64,000 bases of DNA from Engelhardtia mirabilis (GTDB taxonomy: Bacteria > Planctomycetota > UBA1135 > GCA-002686595), in the NCBI RefSeq assembly GCF_007748095.1, contig NZ_CP036287.1, positions 6,138,001-6,202,000 of the forward strand, in the 5' to 3' direction. A program made the translations under genes and the position numbers. Shown one piece after another: positions 46,830 through 57,964 of this stretch (the first letter of the stretch is position 1; each line of letters starts with the position of its first letter). Below the pieces are notes generated by a model. It was given only the letters and a program-made list of their open reading frames with translations. It was not told the DNA's origin and searched no databases.

Positions 46830-47054
46830 CTACTCGCGCGGGATACCGAGCCAGAAGGCGGAGTAGACGAGCGGCGCCAGGAACAGGGCCGGCAGCCAGA
46901 AGTAGGCGATCGGGGCGGTCACCAGGAACAGCCCGAAGAACACCGAACGCACCACGCTCACGTCCAGACCTGCGGCGCGCGCCAGGGCGGCGCACACGCC
47001 ACCGAGCACGGAGCCTTGGCGAGGACGGAGGAAGGTGCGATCGGAGCGCGGCAT
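46830..47054 (-). CDS. Small PspC-domain membrane protein
   Basis: A 74-residue protein. The N-terminal part LRPRQGSVLGGVCAALARAAGLDVSVVR, read here in two overlapping pieces (LRPRQGSVLGGVCAALA and ARAAGLDVSVVR), is the PspC motif, followed by two hydrophobic segments. PspC proteins are inner-membrane stress proteins, but the small single-domain forms are widespread with unknown roles. It sits between the second E1-alpha and lpdA in the dehydrogenase cluster, with no obvious functional link. Confidence 0.82.
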   Translation of the reverse strand: MPRSDRTFLRPRQGSVLGGVCAALARAAGLDVSVVRSVFFGLFLVTAPIAYFWLPALFLAPLVYSAFWLGIPRE

Positions 47055-47080
47055 GGCTTGGTGCGGGAAGACTCTGTTCC

Positions 47081-47108
47081 GAGGGCTCAGGGCCGAGGGC
47101 TCAGGGCC
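47081..47108. repeat. Two tandem 14-bp units upstream of the PspC gene
   Basis: GAGGGCTCAGGGCC occurs twice in direct succession in the 143-bp gap between the second E1-alpha and the PspC gene. Function unknown. Confidence 0.85.
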
Positions 47109-47197
47109 AGAGACCGAGCCTCGTGCCAGGGAGGCGGCCCCGGGAATGCGGTACCCGGATTCGCAGGCCCCGGAATGGATGACTTGATTCGGCGCGA

Positions 47198-48319
47198 CTA
47201 GAGCGGGAAGGCGCCGTCGCCCTTCTGGGCCTCGCCGTGCTTCTCGGCGACGCGCAAGAAGTCGTTGTACTGGCGTCGCAGGTGCGTCGGGACCTCGGCG
47301 TAGATGTCCTCGACCAGCGAGCGCAGGGGCATGGGGTCGACGATCTCCTGGGCGTGGATCTCGGCATCGATGGTCGCTTCGTGGCGCGCGCGCAGGCCGG
47401 CCAGCCCGCCCTCGGGCAGCGAACCACGCTTGGTCAAGAGGCGCTCGAAACGCAGGATCGGATCCCGGTCGCGCCACAGCTCGACCTCGGCCTCGTCGCG
47501 GTACTTGGTCGGATCGTCCGAGCTGGAGTGGCCCATCAGGCGATAGGTGCGCAGCACCAAGAGGGCCGGGCCGGCGCCTGCCCGGGCGCGACCGATCAAG
47601 GCCGCCATGGCCTCGTGCACGGCTACCGCGTCGTTGCCGTCGACTTGGAACCCGGGGATGCCGTAGGCCTTGGCCTTGGCGGCGTAGGACACGCTCGCGG
47701 TCTGGGCCGACGAGGGCACCGAGATCGCCCAGCCGTTGTCGACGCAGACGAAGACGCAGGGCGCCTGCCACACACCGGCGAAGTTCATGCCGCTGTGAAA
47801 GCCCGAGGAGCTGGTGGCCCCGTCGCCGAAGAAGATGGTGTGGACCTCGTCGGTGCCGCGCTGCTTGGAAGCGTAGGCAGCACCGACCCCGTGTGTGATC
47901 TGCGTGCCGATGACCGACGACCAGCTCGGGTAGTTGGTGCCCTTGTGCTGGAAGTGGTTGCACATCTGCCGCCCCTTCGCCGTGTCCATCGAGTTGCAGT
48001 ACATCTGCGCGATGTACTCGGATAGCGGCAGCCCGCGCAGCAGGGCGGCGCCGCCCTCGCGCAGGCCCGACCACATCCAGTCCGTCGGGCGCATGGCCCG
48101 CGCCGCCCCGGCCATGGTGGCCTCGAGGCCCAGCATCGACCCCACGAAGCCGATGCGCCCCGCGCGCTGCAACTTGAGCATGCGCTCGTCGACGCAGCGC
48201 ACGAAGAGCATCTCGCTGAACACTTCGTTCAGCCATGCGTCGTCGTAGCCCGGGAAGTCGGGCGACAACTCGCCGGTCTGGTCGACGAAGCAATCGTGGA
48301 TCTGCACGGTCGATTCCAA
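47198..48319 (-). CDS. 2-oxoacid dehydrogenase E1 alpha subunit, second copy
   Basis: A 373-residue E1-alpha of the alpha2beta2 type. The thiamine diphosphate motif begins FFGDGATSSSGF but ends CVDNGWAIS, so the usual NN pair is DN. The regulatory loop YRLMGHSSSDDP is present. It is about as long as, and collinear with, the E1-alpha at 51255-52385, but clearly divergent (for example at the N-terminus and around the substrate channel). Only one E1-beta is encoded in the cluster, so both alpha subunits may compete for it or one may prefer another substrate. Start TTG 48319; GTG 48307 is an alternative. Confidence 0.9.
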   Translation of the reverse strand: MESTVQIHDCFVDQTGELSPDFPGYDDAWLNEVFSEMLFVRCVDERMLKLQRAGRIGFVGSMLGLEATMAGAARAMRPTDWMWSGLREGGAALLRGLPLSEYIAQMYCNSMDTAKGRQMCNHFQHKGTNYPSWSSVIGTQITHGVGAAYASKQRGTDEVHTIFFGDGATSSSGFHSGMNFAGVWQAPCVFVCVDNGWAISVPSSAQTASVSYAAKAKAYGIPGFQVDGNDAVAVHEAMAALIGRARAGAGPALLVLRTYRLMGHSSSDDPTKYRDEAEVELWRDRDPILRFERLLTKRGSLPEGGLAGLRARHEATIDAEIHAQEIVDPMPLRSLVEDIYAEVPTHLRRQYNDFLRVAEKHGEAQKGDGAFPL

Positions 48320-48368
48320 GGGTGCGTCTCGAGGTTGGTCGGTTCGGAGGGAAGGGCCCGCTGCGGGC

Positions 48369-50027
<1,659 letters not shown>

Positions 50028-50125
50028 GGATGGTCGGTGGGGTGTTGGCCGAGGTGTCGGCCGTGCAGGTGTGCGGGCGGGGTGGGCGGACGGGGGCGGG
50101 CAGGCGAGGGCGGGCGCAGCCTGCG

Positions 50126-51100
50126 CTAATAGCGCGCGGTGCGCTCGATGGCATCGAGCACGCGGCGGGCGTCGGGCAGGTAGTGGTGCTCGAGGGTGTT
50201 GGGGAAGGGCGTGTCGAAGCCTGCGACGCGGGCCACGGGCGCTTCCATGTACTCGATGCAACGCTCGGCGATCATCGCGCTGATCTCGGCGCCGAAGCCG
50301 CAGAAGCGCGGGGCCTCGTGCACGACGACCACGCGACCGGTGCGCTTGGCGGCCTCGATCACGCCGTCCTCGTCGAGCGGCAGCAGCGTGCGCAGATCGA
50401 CGATCTCGGTCTCGATCCCGGACTCGGCCGCCGTGCGGGCCGCTTCCTCGCAGACCGCGACCATCGCGCCGTAGCAGAAGACCGTCACGTCGCCGCCCTC
50501 GCGCACCATACGCAGGGTGGACAGGTCGACGGTGTACTCACCTTCGGGAACCTCGCCCTTGATCTTGCGGTACAGAGCCTTGGGCTCCAGGAAGAGCACC
50601 GGATCGGGATCCTGGATCGAGGCGATCAGAAGCCCCTTCGCATCGTAGGGCGTCGACGGCACCACGACCTTGAGGCCGGGCGTGTGGCAGAAGTAAGCCT
50701 CGCCTGACTGGCTGTGGTATAGCCCGCCGCGGATGCCCCCGCCGAACGGCGTGCGGATCACCATCGGCGCCGTGTACTGACCGCCCGAGCGGTAGCGCAG
50801 CTTGGCCGCCTCACTGACGATCTGGTCGAAGGCCGGGAAGATGAAGTCCTGGAACTGGATCTCCGCCACCGGACGCAGGCCGTTCATGGCCATGCCGATC
50901 GCCGCGCCGACGATGCCGTCCTCGGAGAGGGGCGTGTCGAAGCAGCGGTTCTTGCCGAACTCCTTGGTCAGGCCCTCGGTGGCGAGGAACACGCCGCCCT
51001 TGGGGCCCACGTCTTCGCCGAACACGCAGACCGTGGGGTCGGCGGACATCGCGGTGCGCAGGCCGTCGTTGACGGCTTGGATCAGGGTCAGGTTGGCCAT
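50126..51100 (-). CDS. pdhB: 2-oxoacid dehydrogenase E1 beta subunit
   Basis: A 324-residue E1-beta of the pyruvate/branched-chain type. Typical parts are CVFGEDVGPKGGVFLATEGL, FDTPLSEDGIVGAAIGMA, FGGGIRGGLYHSQSGEAYF and the C-terminal VVVVHEAPRFCGFGAE. With E1-alpha it forms the thiamine-dependent decarboxylase. The ATG at 51100 is unambiguous. It follows E1-alpha (51255-52385) and precedes E2. Confidence 0.95.
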   Translation of the reverse strand: MANLTLIQAVNDGLRTAMSADPTVCVFGEDVGPKGGVFLATEGLTKEFGKNRCFDTPLSEDGIVGAAIGMAMNGLRPVAEIQFQDFIFPAFDQIVSEAAKLRYRSGGQYTAPMVIRTPFGGGIRGGLYHSQSGEAYFCHTPGLKVVVPSTPYDAKGLLIASIQDPDPVLFLEPKALYRKIKGEVPEGEYTVDLSTLRMVREGGDVTVFCYGAMVAVCEEAARTAAESGIETEIVDLRTLLPLDEDGVIEAAKRTGRVVVVHEAPRFCGFGAEISAMIAERCIEYMEAPVARVAGFDTPFPNTLEHHYLPDARRVLDAIERTARY

Positions 51101-51254
51101 GGGTCGGTTCGGTTCGATCGGGGGGGCCGACGCGTGATCGGACGTCGGGGTCGGGTCGGGGATGTCTGGGGGCCCGAATCGCAGTCGTTGGAGCGCAGAC
51201 GGTGGAGCAGGACCAGCGAGGCGCAGTCGGCGCCTCGCTACCCGCGGCTCGCCG

Positions 51255-52385
51255 TCAGAGCGGGAAGGAGCCGTCGCCGGCCGCCGCGTCGCCCTTGCGG
51301 GCGGCGAGGTCGTAGGCCTCCTGGCCCTGGGCGCGGAGGTGGGCGGGGATCTCGGCGTACACGTCGGAGAAGATCGTCTCGAGTCCGGGGTCGGCTGCCG
51401 CCTGGGCCTCCTTGACCGCGGCGTCGATGCGCGTGCGCGCCTCGGCGTGGAACTGCGCGCGGGAGTCGGGCTCGACCAGGCCGCGGCTCTGCAGGTAGCG
51501 CTCGAAGCGGTCGACCGGATCCTTGGCCTTCCACTCCTCGACCAGCTCGGCCGGCACGTAGCGGGTCGGGTCGTCGGAGGTCGAGTGACCGCCCATGCGG
51601 AAGGTCTTGGCCTCGATCAGCGTCGGCCCGTCACCGGCGCGCGCGCGGGCCACCGCGTCGGCCACCACCTGGTGCACGGCCAAGAGGTCGTTGCCGTCGA
51701 CGGTGACGCCGGGAATGCCGTAGGCCTCGCCCTTGACCGCGTAGCCGTCCGAGGCGGTCTGCTCGTCGGAGGGGCAGGAGATCGCGTAGCCGTTGTTCTG
51801 ACACAGGAACACCACCGGCGACTTCCACACGCCGGCGAAGTTCAAACCCGAGTGGAAGCCCAGGCTGGACGTGCCGCCGTCGCCGAAGCTGCAGATGGCG
51901 ACGGTGTCCTCGCCGCGCTGCTGCATGGCGTAGGCCGCGCCCACCGCCTGGGGGATGTGGGTGCCGATGGGCGAGGAGATCGAGACGAAGTGGATCGGAT
52001 CGACGAAGCTGAAGTGCACCGGCATCTGCCGGCCCTTCGCCGTGTCGCGCTCGTTCCCGAACATGTTATGCATCATCTCGACGGGCTCGACGCCGTGGTA
52101 CAGCGCCATGCCGAAGTCGCGATAGCTGGGGAAGAACCAGTCGCTCGCACGCAGGGCACTGGCAGCGCCCACCTGGGTCGCCTCGACGCCGAGGTTGGGG
52201 ATCGAGAAGTCGATCCGGCCGGAGCGCTGCAGCTTGAGGCAGATCTCGTCGAAGACCCGCACCATGATCATGGCGCGGTAGCAGCGCATCAGCTCGTCCT
52301 TGGACAAGGACGTCACGTGGCCGTTGACGCTGCCGTCGGGCTCGATCACAGAGAGGGGGCTGGTACTGGTCATGGTCGTTGTCAC
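51255..52385 (-). CDS. pdhA: 2-oxoacid dehydrogenase E1 alpha subunit, first copy
   Basis: A 376-residue E1-alpha with a complete thiamine diphosphate motif: CSFGDGGTSSLGF to FLCQNNGYAISCP. The loop FRMGGHSTSDDPTRY corresponds to the phosphorylation loop of branched-chain and pyruvate E1-alpha. The GTG start at 52385 overlaps the lipA stop (GTGA); the ATG at 52373 is an alternative four codons in. Together with E1-beta it decarboxylates a 2-oxoacid; pyruvate is the more likely substrate because lipA and lipB share the cluster, but branched-chain acids cannot be excluded. Confidence 0.94.
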   Translation of the reverse strand: MTTTMTSTSPLSVIEPDGSVNGHVTSLSKDELMRCYRAMIMVRVFDEICLKLQRSGRIDFSIPNLGVEATQVGAASALRASDWFFPSYRDFGMALYHGVEPVEMMHNMFGNERDTAKGRQMPVHFSFVDPIHFVSISSPIGTHIPQAVGAAYAMQQRGEDTVAICSFGDGGTSSLGFHSGLNFAGVWKSPVVFLCQNNGYAISCPSDEQTASDGYAVKGEAYGIPGVTVDGNDLLAVHQVVADAVARARAGDGPTLIEAKTFRMGGHSTSDDPTRYVPAELVEEWKAKDPVDRFERYLQSRGLVEPDSRAQFHAEARTRIDAAVKEAQAAADPGLETIFSDVYAEIPAHLRAQGQEAYDLAARKGDAAAGDGSFPL

Positions 52386-53446
52386 GCGCCGGGGATGCGG
52401 TCGAGCTCCCGGGCGGGGTCGTAGGTCTCGGGGAGAGCGGCGGCACGATCCTCCATCCGCGCGCGCACCATGCGCTCGGCGAAGAACTCCGCCGCCTTGT
52501 AGCTCGAGCGAACCAGGGGGCCGGCCGCGGTGTAGAGGAATCCGAGCTCGTCGCCGAGCGCGCGCAGCCCGTCGAACACGGCGGGCTCGACGTACTCGCG
52601 CACGGGGGCGTGGTTCGGGGTCGGCCGCAGGTACTGGCCGATGGTCAGGAAGTCGACGCCTGCCCCGCGCAAGAGACCCATCGCCTCGCGTAGCTCATCG
52701 GTCGTCTCACCCAGGCCGACCATGATCGACGACTTGGTGAAGACCGTGCCCGACTCTGCCTTGGCCTGGGTCAGGGTCTGGAGCGAGCGCTCGAAGCTGC
52801 AACGCGGGTCGCGGATCTTGCGCTGCAGGCGCGGCACCACCTCGACGTTGTGGGCCAGGACGTGGGGCCGGGCCGCCATCAAGGTCGACAGGGGCGCGCC
52901 GATGTAGTCGGGCACGAGGGTCTCGACGATCGTGTTCGGGCTGCGCTCGCGCAGGGCGCTGACGCAGGCGGCGTAGTGGCCGGCACCGCCGTCGGGCAGG
53001 TCGTCGCGGTCGACGCTGGTGATCACCAGGTACGAGAGGCCCAACTCGGCCACGGCCTCGGCCACGTGGGCCGGCTCGGCGGGGTCGGGCGGCGCGGCCT
53101 GCTGCACCGTCTTGACCGCACAGAAGCGACAGCGGCGGGTGCACTCGTCGCCGAGCACCATGATCGTCATGGTCGCCCGCTGACCCTTCCAGCACTCGCC
53201 CACGTTGGGACAGCGCGCCTCCTCACAGACCGTGTGCAGGCCCAGCCGCCGCGTCATCTCCTTGAGGCGCGTGTAGCCCTCGCCGCCGGGCAGCGGGACC
53301 TTCAGCCAGGGCGGCTTGCGCTCGAAGCGCGGACGCGTCGGCGCGGTCGACCCAGCGGTGGCCCCGTGGTGCTCGCTCCTGGGAGCGGACGCGTCGCTGG
53401 CGGGGGCGCCGGACGCGGGGTGGGCCTGGTCTTCGGGGGACTCCAT
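52382..53446 (-). CDS. lipA: Lipoyl synthase LipA
   Basis: A 354-residue radical SAM enzyme that inserts two sulfurs into octanoyl groups on E2. The auxiliary cluster motif CEEARCPNVGEC and the radical SAM motif CTRRCRFC are intact, and the conserved C-terminal RSSYKA is present. About 60 N-terminal residues before FERKPPWLK are low-complexity (Ala/Ser/His) and not part of the fold. The ATG at 53446 is chosen; further upstream the frame crosses a poly-G run. It is the first gene of the dehydrogenase cluster. Confidence 0.96.
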   Translation of the reverse strand: MESPEDQAHPASGAPASDASAPRSEHHGATAGSTAPTRPRFERKPPWLKVPLPGGEGYTRLKEMTRRLGLHTVCEEARCPNVGECWKGQRATMTIMVLGDECTRRCRFCAVKTVQQAAPPDPAEPAHVAEAVAELGLSYLVITSVDRDDLPDGGAGHYAACVSALRERSPNTIVETLVPDYIGAPLSTLMAARPHVLAHNVEVVPRLQRKIRDPRCSFERSLQTLTQAKAESGTVFTKSSIMVGLGETTDELREAMGLLRGAGVDFLTIGQYLRPTPNHAPVREYVEPAVFDGLRALGDELGFLYTAAGPLVRSSYKAAEFFAERMVRARMEDRAAALPETYDPARELDRIPGA

Positions 53447-53562
53447 CGGGGCGAATTTTGGCCCGAGAGAATAGCACAGCGGGGGGGGCGGCCGGCGCCC
53501 TCGGAGGCGGGGGCGGCCGGCCCCGCGCCGATGAGCCATCGGGGTCACCGGACCCAAGCGAA

Positions 53563-53600
53563 GGGGGCTTCCAGGGCGCGCTGGCACCCTGGAAGCCCCC
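53563..53600 (-). terminator. 14-bp perfect hairpin after the sigma-70 gene
   Basis: GGGGGCTTCCAGGG (53563-53576) pairs perfectly with 53587-53600 around a 10-nt loop, 49 bp beyond the sigma stop and 117 bp before the lipA start. On minus it is followed by TTCGCTT. It would separate the sigma gene from the dehydrogenase cluster. Confidence 0.75.
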
Positions 53601-53649
53601 CTTGCGCGGGCACGGCGATCCCGGAGCCTTGCCGGCCCGGGTCGGCGAA

Positions 53650-54816
53650 TCAGTTCACGAAGGGATCGAGCTCCCGACGCAGGGTCGGGGTGTCCAACTT
53701 CGACAGGGCGCGGACCTGGATCTGGCGCACGCGCTCCACGCTGACCTTCAGGTCGTCGGCGACCTCCGCCAGGGTGTGCTCGCGCTCGTAACCCAGGCCG
53801 AAGCGCTTCCTGACCACGAACTGCTCGCGGTCGGAGAGCTTCGCCAGGGCCTGCTCGAGTCCCTCACCCAGGGTGACGTCCTCCAAGCGCGTCGAGTAGG
53901 GCCCGTCCTCGTCCTGCTCCTCGGTTAGCAGGTCACGCAGGCGGTTGCCGTCGCCGTCGTCCCCGCCGAAGTCCGCGTCCAGGGAGTAGGCAGAGCGCGC
54001 CGCGCCCAGGGCCGACTTGACCAGGTTCTCGGTCAGGTCGGTGATCTCGGCGATCTGTTCGGCCGAGGCGTTGGTGTCGCCCAGGCGGATCTGCGCCTGG
54101 TTGATCTGCTTGAGCGCCTTCTGCAGGTACACGGGCACCCGCACGGTGCTGCTGCAGTTGTAGAGGTAGTTGCGGAAGGCCTGGTTGAGCCAGTGCACCG
54201 CGTAGGTGCGGAACAAGAGCCCGCGGCGCCAATCGAAGCCATCCACGGCCCGGAACAGGGCGGCGCTGCCCTCCTGGATCAGGTCCGAGCGGTTGATCGA
54301 GGAGTGCGTGTAGCGCTCCACGTTGATCAGGACCAGGTAGAGGTTGCGCTCGACCAGCTCCGTGCGCAGGGCGTGGAGCTCGGCCGCCCGCCGCAGGGCG
54401 CGCTCGTCGGCCTTGTTCTTGCGCGGGGTCTCGCGGCCCAGGTCGAACCACTGCACGGACATCTGGCCGATGCCGTCCAGGAGCTCGCCCTCGTGGCCGG
54501 CGGCCTCGCGCGCGACGCCCAGCCGCAGCCGCGCGAACTCCACGCGGCGGGCCAACTGGGCCTCGGGCTCACGCCCGATGGTCTCGATGCGCTCGATGTC
54601 CCCGCGCAGCTGCTCCAGCAGTCCTGCGGCCGGACGGCGGGCGCCCTCCGGCAGGGCTCGGCGCCAAGTGGTCGGGTCGGAGATCTCGAGCAGCATTCCG
54701 TCCCGGTCGAGCTCGGCGATCAGTTCGAGGCAGCGGGCCTCGAATGCGTCGGGATCGGCGGCGAAGCCGTCGAGAATCGGGTCGAGTTCGCGGTGGGAGA
54801 GGATCTTTGCAGCCAT
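53650..54816 (-). CDS. Sigma-70 family RNA polymerase sigma factor (group 2-like)
   Basis: A 388-residue sigma factor. Region 2 is clear: NLYLVLINVERYTHSSINRSDLIQEGSAALFRAVDGFD, split here as NLYLVLINVERYTHSS and INRSDLIQEGSAALFRAVDG, followed by WRRGLLFRTYAVHWLNQAFR. Region 3 contains VRVPVYLQKAL, region 4 LSDREQFVVRKRFGLGYERE and the helix-turn-helix TLAEVADDLKVSVERVRQIQ. It resembles primary and group 2 factors but has a divergent about 140-residue N-terminus and lacks a standard region 1.1. It probably governs a stress or growth-phase regulon. It is upstream of the lipA/pdh cluster but separated by a hairpin. Confidence 0.92.
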   Translation of the reverse strand: MAAKILSHRELDPILDGFAADPDAFEARCLELIAELDRDGMLLEISDPTTWRRALPEGARRPAAGLLEQLRGDIERIETIGREPEAQLARRVEFARLRLGVAREAAGHEGELLDGIGQMSVQWFDLGRETPRKNKADERALRRAAELHALRTELVERNLYLVLINVERYTHSSINRSDLIQEGSAALFRAVDGFDWRRGLLFRTYAVHWLNQAFRNYLYNCSSTVRVPVYLQKALKQINQAQIRLGDTNASAEQIAEITDLTENLVKSALGAARSAYSLDADFGGDDGDGNRLRDLLTEEQDEDGPYSTRLEDVTLGEGLEQALAKLSDREQFVVRKRFGLGYEREHTLAEVADDLKVSVERVRQIQVRALSKLDTPTLRRELDPFVN

Positions 54817-55244
54817 GGGATGGGTGGCCCTGCGGCCTGCAGGTCCTACGAGCGAATCGCAGGGAGTGCAGCCGCGGATTCCAGAAAAATAACTCTACAG
54901 AGAGCTAACGCTGGCGCCGGTACGGGCCCTGCTCGACATAGCCTCGCAACACCTGTGCCGCCGGAAACTCCAGGGGCCATCTAGCGTTCAAGTTCAAGTC
55001 AGAGTCCCGGTTCACCTAGGTGCTCCAGGCCCGTAGAGGCGCTCGACCGCCCAGGGTTCCTGACAGTTGTAGAACCCTCTCGTGAACAGCCGAGCCGATC
55101 GCGGTTGCATACGCATGGCCGTCGGGGAGGCTGACTGGAATCCGAGAGAAGTGAACCGATCGGTCCTGAACCCGGGTCGAGGGCGTCCTAGCCCACGTCG
55201 GTCACCAGGATTCGGGCTAGCCTGCGAGGGACCCTCGCGTCTCG
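54817..55244. other. 428-bp divergent intergenic region
   Basis: Between the sigma factor (minus) and the GlpD-like gene (plus). An AT-rich patch (AGAAAAATAACT, 54884-54895) stands out against the GC-rich surroundings and may be part of the sigma promoter. A 7-bp hairpin lies at 55053-55078. No gene is recognised. Confidence 0.6.
55053..55078. promoter_or_regulatory. 7-bp inverted repeat upstream of the GlpD-like gene
   Basis: AGGGTTC and GAACCCT are exact reverse complements 12 nt apart, about 170 bp upstream of the start at 55245. It could be an operator or an RNA hairpin; no regulator is identified. Confidence 0.35.
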
Positions 55245-56762
55245 ATGCCCGTTCCCCAGCCCACCGCCGCCGACTCTCGGGCCTCTACTTGGGATGCCGT
55301 CCAGGGGACTTTCGACGTTGCCATCGTCGGGGGCGGCGTGGGCGGAGCGGCGGTCTTCAGCGAACTCGCGCGGCGGGGCTACCGCTGCCTGCTCGTGGAC
55401 CGAGGCGACTTCGCCAGCGGAACGAGCCAGGCCTCAGGGATGCTCGTCTGGGGCGGCCTGCTGTACCTGCGGCGCCTTGAACTCGCGACGGTCGTTCGAC
55501 TCTCGCGCGCTCGTGACGAACTACTGCTCACCGATTCACACGCCGTCCGAACGGCGGCCTTCCGCTTCTTCACACGCCCGGGCGGCCGACACCCCTGGAT
55601 GGTCAGGGGAGCTCTGGAGGCCTACTGGTTGCTCGGCGCCGGCCGGCGGGGACGCCCCCGCCGGGGAGGAATGCCGGGGACCCGCGACGTCCTGGCCCCG
55701 GACCGCTTCGGCCGCTCCTACAGCTACGAGGAGGGCTACCTGGCGACCTCCGATGCCCGCTTGACCCTGGATTGGATCCTCGCCGCAAGCGATGGGGAGC
55801 GCGTCGCGATCAACCACGCCGAGCTGGTCGGTGCGGACCGCTCTGCAGGACGGCGCCCGTCTTGGGAGCTCGAGCTCGTCGACCGGCGGACGGGCCACGC
55901 TCGGACGGCCCGAGCCCGAACCCTCGTCGTCGCCGCCGGGGTCTGGGCCGACGACGTGGCGCGCCGCTGCCAGCTCGCCACGCGCCACCGGCACGTGTTC
56001 TCCAAGGGGGTCTACCTGGGTCTTCCGCGGCCGCAGGGGCTCGAGGAGTTCCTGGCCATCGACATGGGCCGCCACGGCGACACCCTGACCCTGACCCCTT
56101 GGGGGCCGATCGCGCTCTGGGGCCCGACCGAGACGGGTATAGAGACCATCGACGAAGGCCTCGCGCCCACGCGCGACGACGTCCGTTTCCTCCTGGACGC
56201 GGCCAACGAGAACCTCGCCGGACACTTCACCGGTGCCAATGTCGTCTCGCTGCGCTGCGGCATCCGGCCCCTCGCGGTGCCCGACAGCTACGACCGCAAG
56301 GTCTACCCCCTGGATCTCTCTCGGCGCTGCGTCGTCGACGTGGACGCCGCGCGCGGGGGGCTGACGCTGTACGGCGGCAAGATCACCTCCGCCCGCGACC
56401 AGGCGCGCCGGGCCGCCCACGCGATCGGGCGCCTGGTCGAGCCGACCGGGACGCCGGCGGCGGGGCGGACCACGGCCGATCCTCCGATCACGGACCTCGG
56501 CCTCGGCGGCCATGCGTCGCCGGTCGTCGACCCTGAGCACGCCCGCGATCACGAGTCCTGCGCGACCCTCGACGACTACCTGCGCCGGCGCACGACCATT
56601 GCCCAATGGATCCCTCGCTTGGGCTTGGGCCGTGCCGACGAGAATCGTGCGACCCTGCAGCGCGTGGCCGGGATCATCGAGGGCGCCGACCGGGCCAGCG
56701 CCGCAGTCGACGAACTCGCGGACCGGGCGCGGGCTCAAGACGACCTCCTGGGGCTGCTCTGA
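55245..56762 (+). CDS. FAD-dependent oxidoreductase, GlpD-like
   Basis: A 505-residue DAO-family flavoprotein similar to glycerol-3-phosphate dehydrogenase. The FAD fold is FDVAIVGGGVGGAAVFSELA, followed by VDRGDFASGTSQASG and WGGLLYLRRLE, the usual GlpD landmarks. Late motifs are VVAAGVWADDV and RCGIRPLAV, with LTLYGGKITSARDQA at the end of the FAD domain and a short helical C-terminal part. It may oxidise a glycerol-phosphate-like substrate to the membrane quinone pool, but residues for substrate choice are not clear. First of a three-gene unit with a DegT aminotransferase 20 bp downstream. Confidence 0.85.
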   Translation: MPVPQPTAADSRASTWDAVQGTFDVAIVGGGVGGAAVFSELARRGYRCLLVDRGDFASGTSQASGMLVWGGLLYLRRLELATVVRLSRARDELLLTDSHAVRTAAFRFFTRPGGRHPWMVRGALEAYWLLGAGRRGRPRRGGMPGTRDVLAPDRFGRSYSYEEGYLATSDARLTLDWILAASDGERVAINHAELVGADRSAGRRPSWELELVDRRTGHARTARARTLVVAAGVWADDVARRCQLATRHRHVFSKGVYLGLPRPQGLEEFLAIDMGRHGDTLTLTPWGPIALWGPTETGIETIDEGLAPTRDDVRFLLDAANENLAGHFTGANVVSLRCGIRPLAVPDSYDRKVYPLDLSRRCVVDVDAARGGLTLYGGKITSARDQARRAAHAIGRLVEPTGTPAAGRTTADPPITDLGLGGHASPVVDPEHARDHESCATLDDYLRRRTTIAQWIPRLGLGRADENRATLQRVAGIIEGADRASAAVDELADRARAQDDLLGLL

Positions 56763-56782
56763 TTCCACCTTCCTGCGCCGCC

Positions 56783-57964
56783 ATGAAACCCACCGTCGAC
56801 CTGCCCCACGAGCCCACCTGCGCCTGGCCGTTCTTCGACTCGGACGACGAGGCCGCGGTGCTGCGGATCCTGCGCGACGGCAACGTCTCGACCCATCCGG
56901 TCATCCGCGAGCTCGAAGCCGACTGGGCGCGCTTCACCGGGCGCCGCCACGGCCTGGCCCACGCCAGCGGGACCGCCGGGCTGATGGCGGCCTTCTTCGC
57001 CCTCGACCTGCAGCCAGGCGACGAGGTGCTCGTGCCGACGGCGACCTTCTGGGCTTCGGTCCTGCCGATGTTGTGGTTCGGGCTCGTACCCGTCTTCTGC
57101 GAGAGCGAGTCCGAGCGACTCGGCCCCTGTCCGGTCGACATGGCGCGCCGCATCACGCCGCGCACCCGCGCCATGGTGGTCGTGCACCTGTGGGGGCTGC
57201 CGGCGAAGATGAGCGAACTGCGCGCCCTGGCCGACCAGCACGGTCTCGCAATCGTCGAGGACGCCAGCCACACCCACGGCGCCACCTGGCGCGGGCGGGC
57301 CTGCGGTTCCCTGGGGGACGTCTCGGTGCTCAGCCTGCAGGGCGACAAGCTCGCGCCGGCGGGCGAGGGCGGGATCCTGCTCACCGACGACGACCAGATC
57401 CACGAGCGCGCGACCTGCCTGGGCGACATCACGCGGATCATCGAGCTGGACTCCGTCGCGCGGCGCTTCGCCGCGACGTCCTTCGGGGTCAAGACGCGCA
57501 TCGCGCCGCTGTCGGCCGCGCTTGGCCGCTCGCAACTGGCGAAGCTGCCGGACTTGAACGCGCGCAGGAACGCCAACCACCGGCGCCTGTGCCTGGCGCT
57601 CGAGGCGCTCGGCTTCGAGACCTTCCTCGGCCCCGACCACGTGGAGCGGGTCTGGTTCGAGTTCATCGTCCGGCACCGCGACCCCGCGCGCGACGTCGAC
57701 GCCCTGATCGAGCGGCTCACACGCGAGGGCTGCCGCGCCGCCGCGCCGCGCTATCCGCTGCTGCACCAACAGCCGTTCTTCGCCGAGGGCCACTGGCGTC
57801 AGATCGCGCGGGTGCCGTCGAGTGACGCGACGATGGCAGGCGTCGACGAGCTGGCCGACACCGCCCGCGAGAACCGCCGCCTGATCCGGCTCCCGAACTT
57901 CCCCGGCCCCGACAACGGCATCGTCGACCAGTACGCAGAGGCCTTCGCCCGCGCCGTCGAATGA
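56783..57964 (+). CDS. DegT/DnrJ/EryC1-family aminotransferase
   Basis: A 393-residue PLP enzyme. The cofactor is held by LAHASGTAGLMAAFFALD and VEDASHTHGA; the internal aldimine lysine is in VLSLQGDKLAPAGEGG. Family members transaminate nucleotide-linked keto-sugars for surface glycans or antibiotics. The start ATG 56783 follows the GlpD-like stop by 20 bp, and the stop overlaps the start of the following membrane protein gene (ATGA). It suggests a sugar-modification step, though no sugar epimerase or dehydratase accompanies it in this window. Confidence 0.9.
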   Translation: MKPTVDLPHEPTCAWPFFDSDDEAAVLRILRDGNVSTHPVIRELEADWARFTGRRHGLAHASGTAGLMAAFFALDLQPGDEVLVPTATFWASVLPMLWFGLVPVFCESESERLGPCPVDMARRITPRTRAMVVVHLWGLPAKMSELRALADQHGLAIVEDASHTHGATWRGRACGSLGDVSVLSLQGDKLAPAGEGGILLTDDDQIHERATCLGDITRIIELDSVARRFAATSFGVKTRIAPLSAALGRSQLAKLPDLNARRNANHRRLCLALEALGFETFLGPDHVERVWFEFIVRHRDPARDVDALIERLTREGCRAAAPRYPLLHQQPFFAEGHWRQIARVPSSDATMAGVDELADTARENRRLIRLPNFPGPDNGIVDQYAEAFARAVE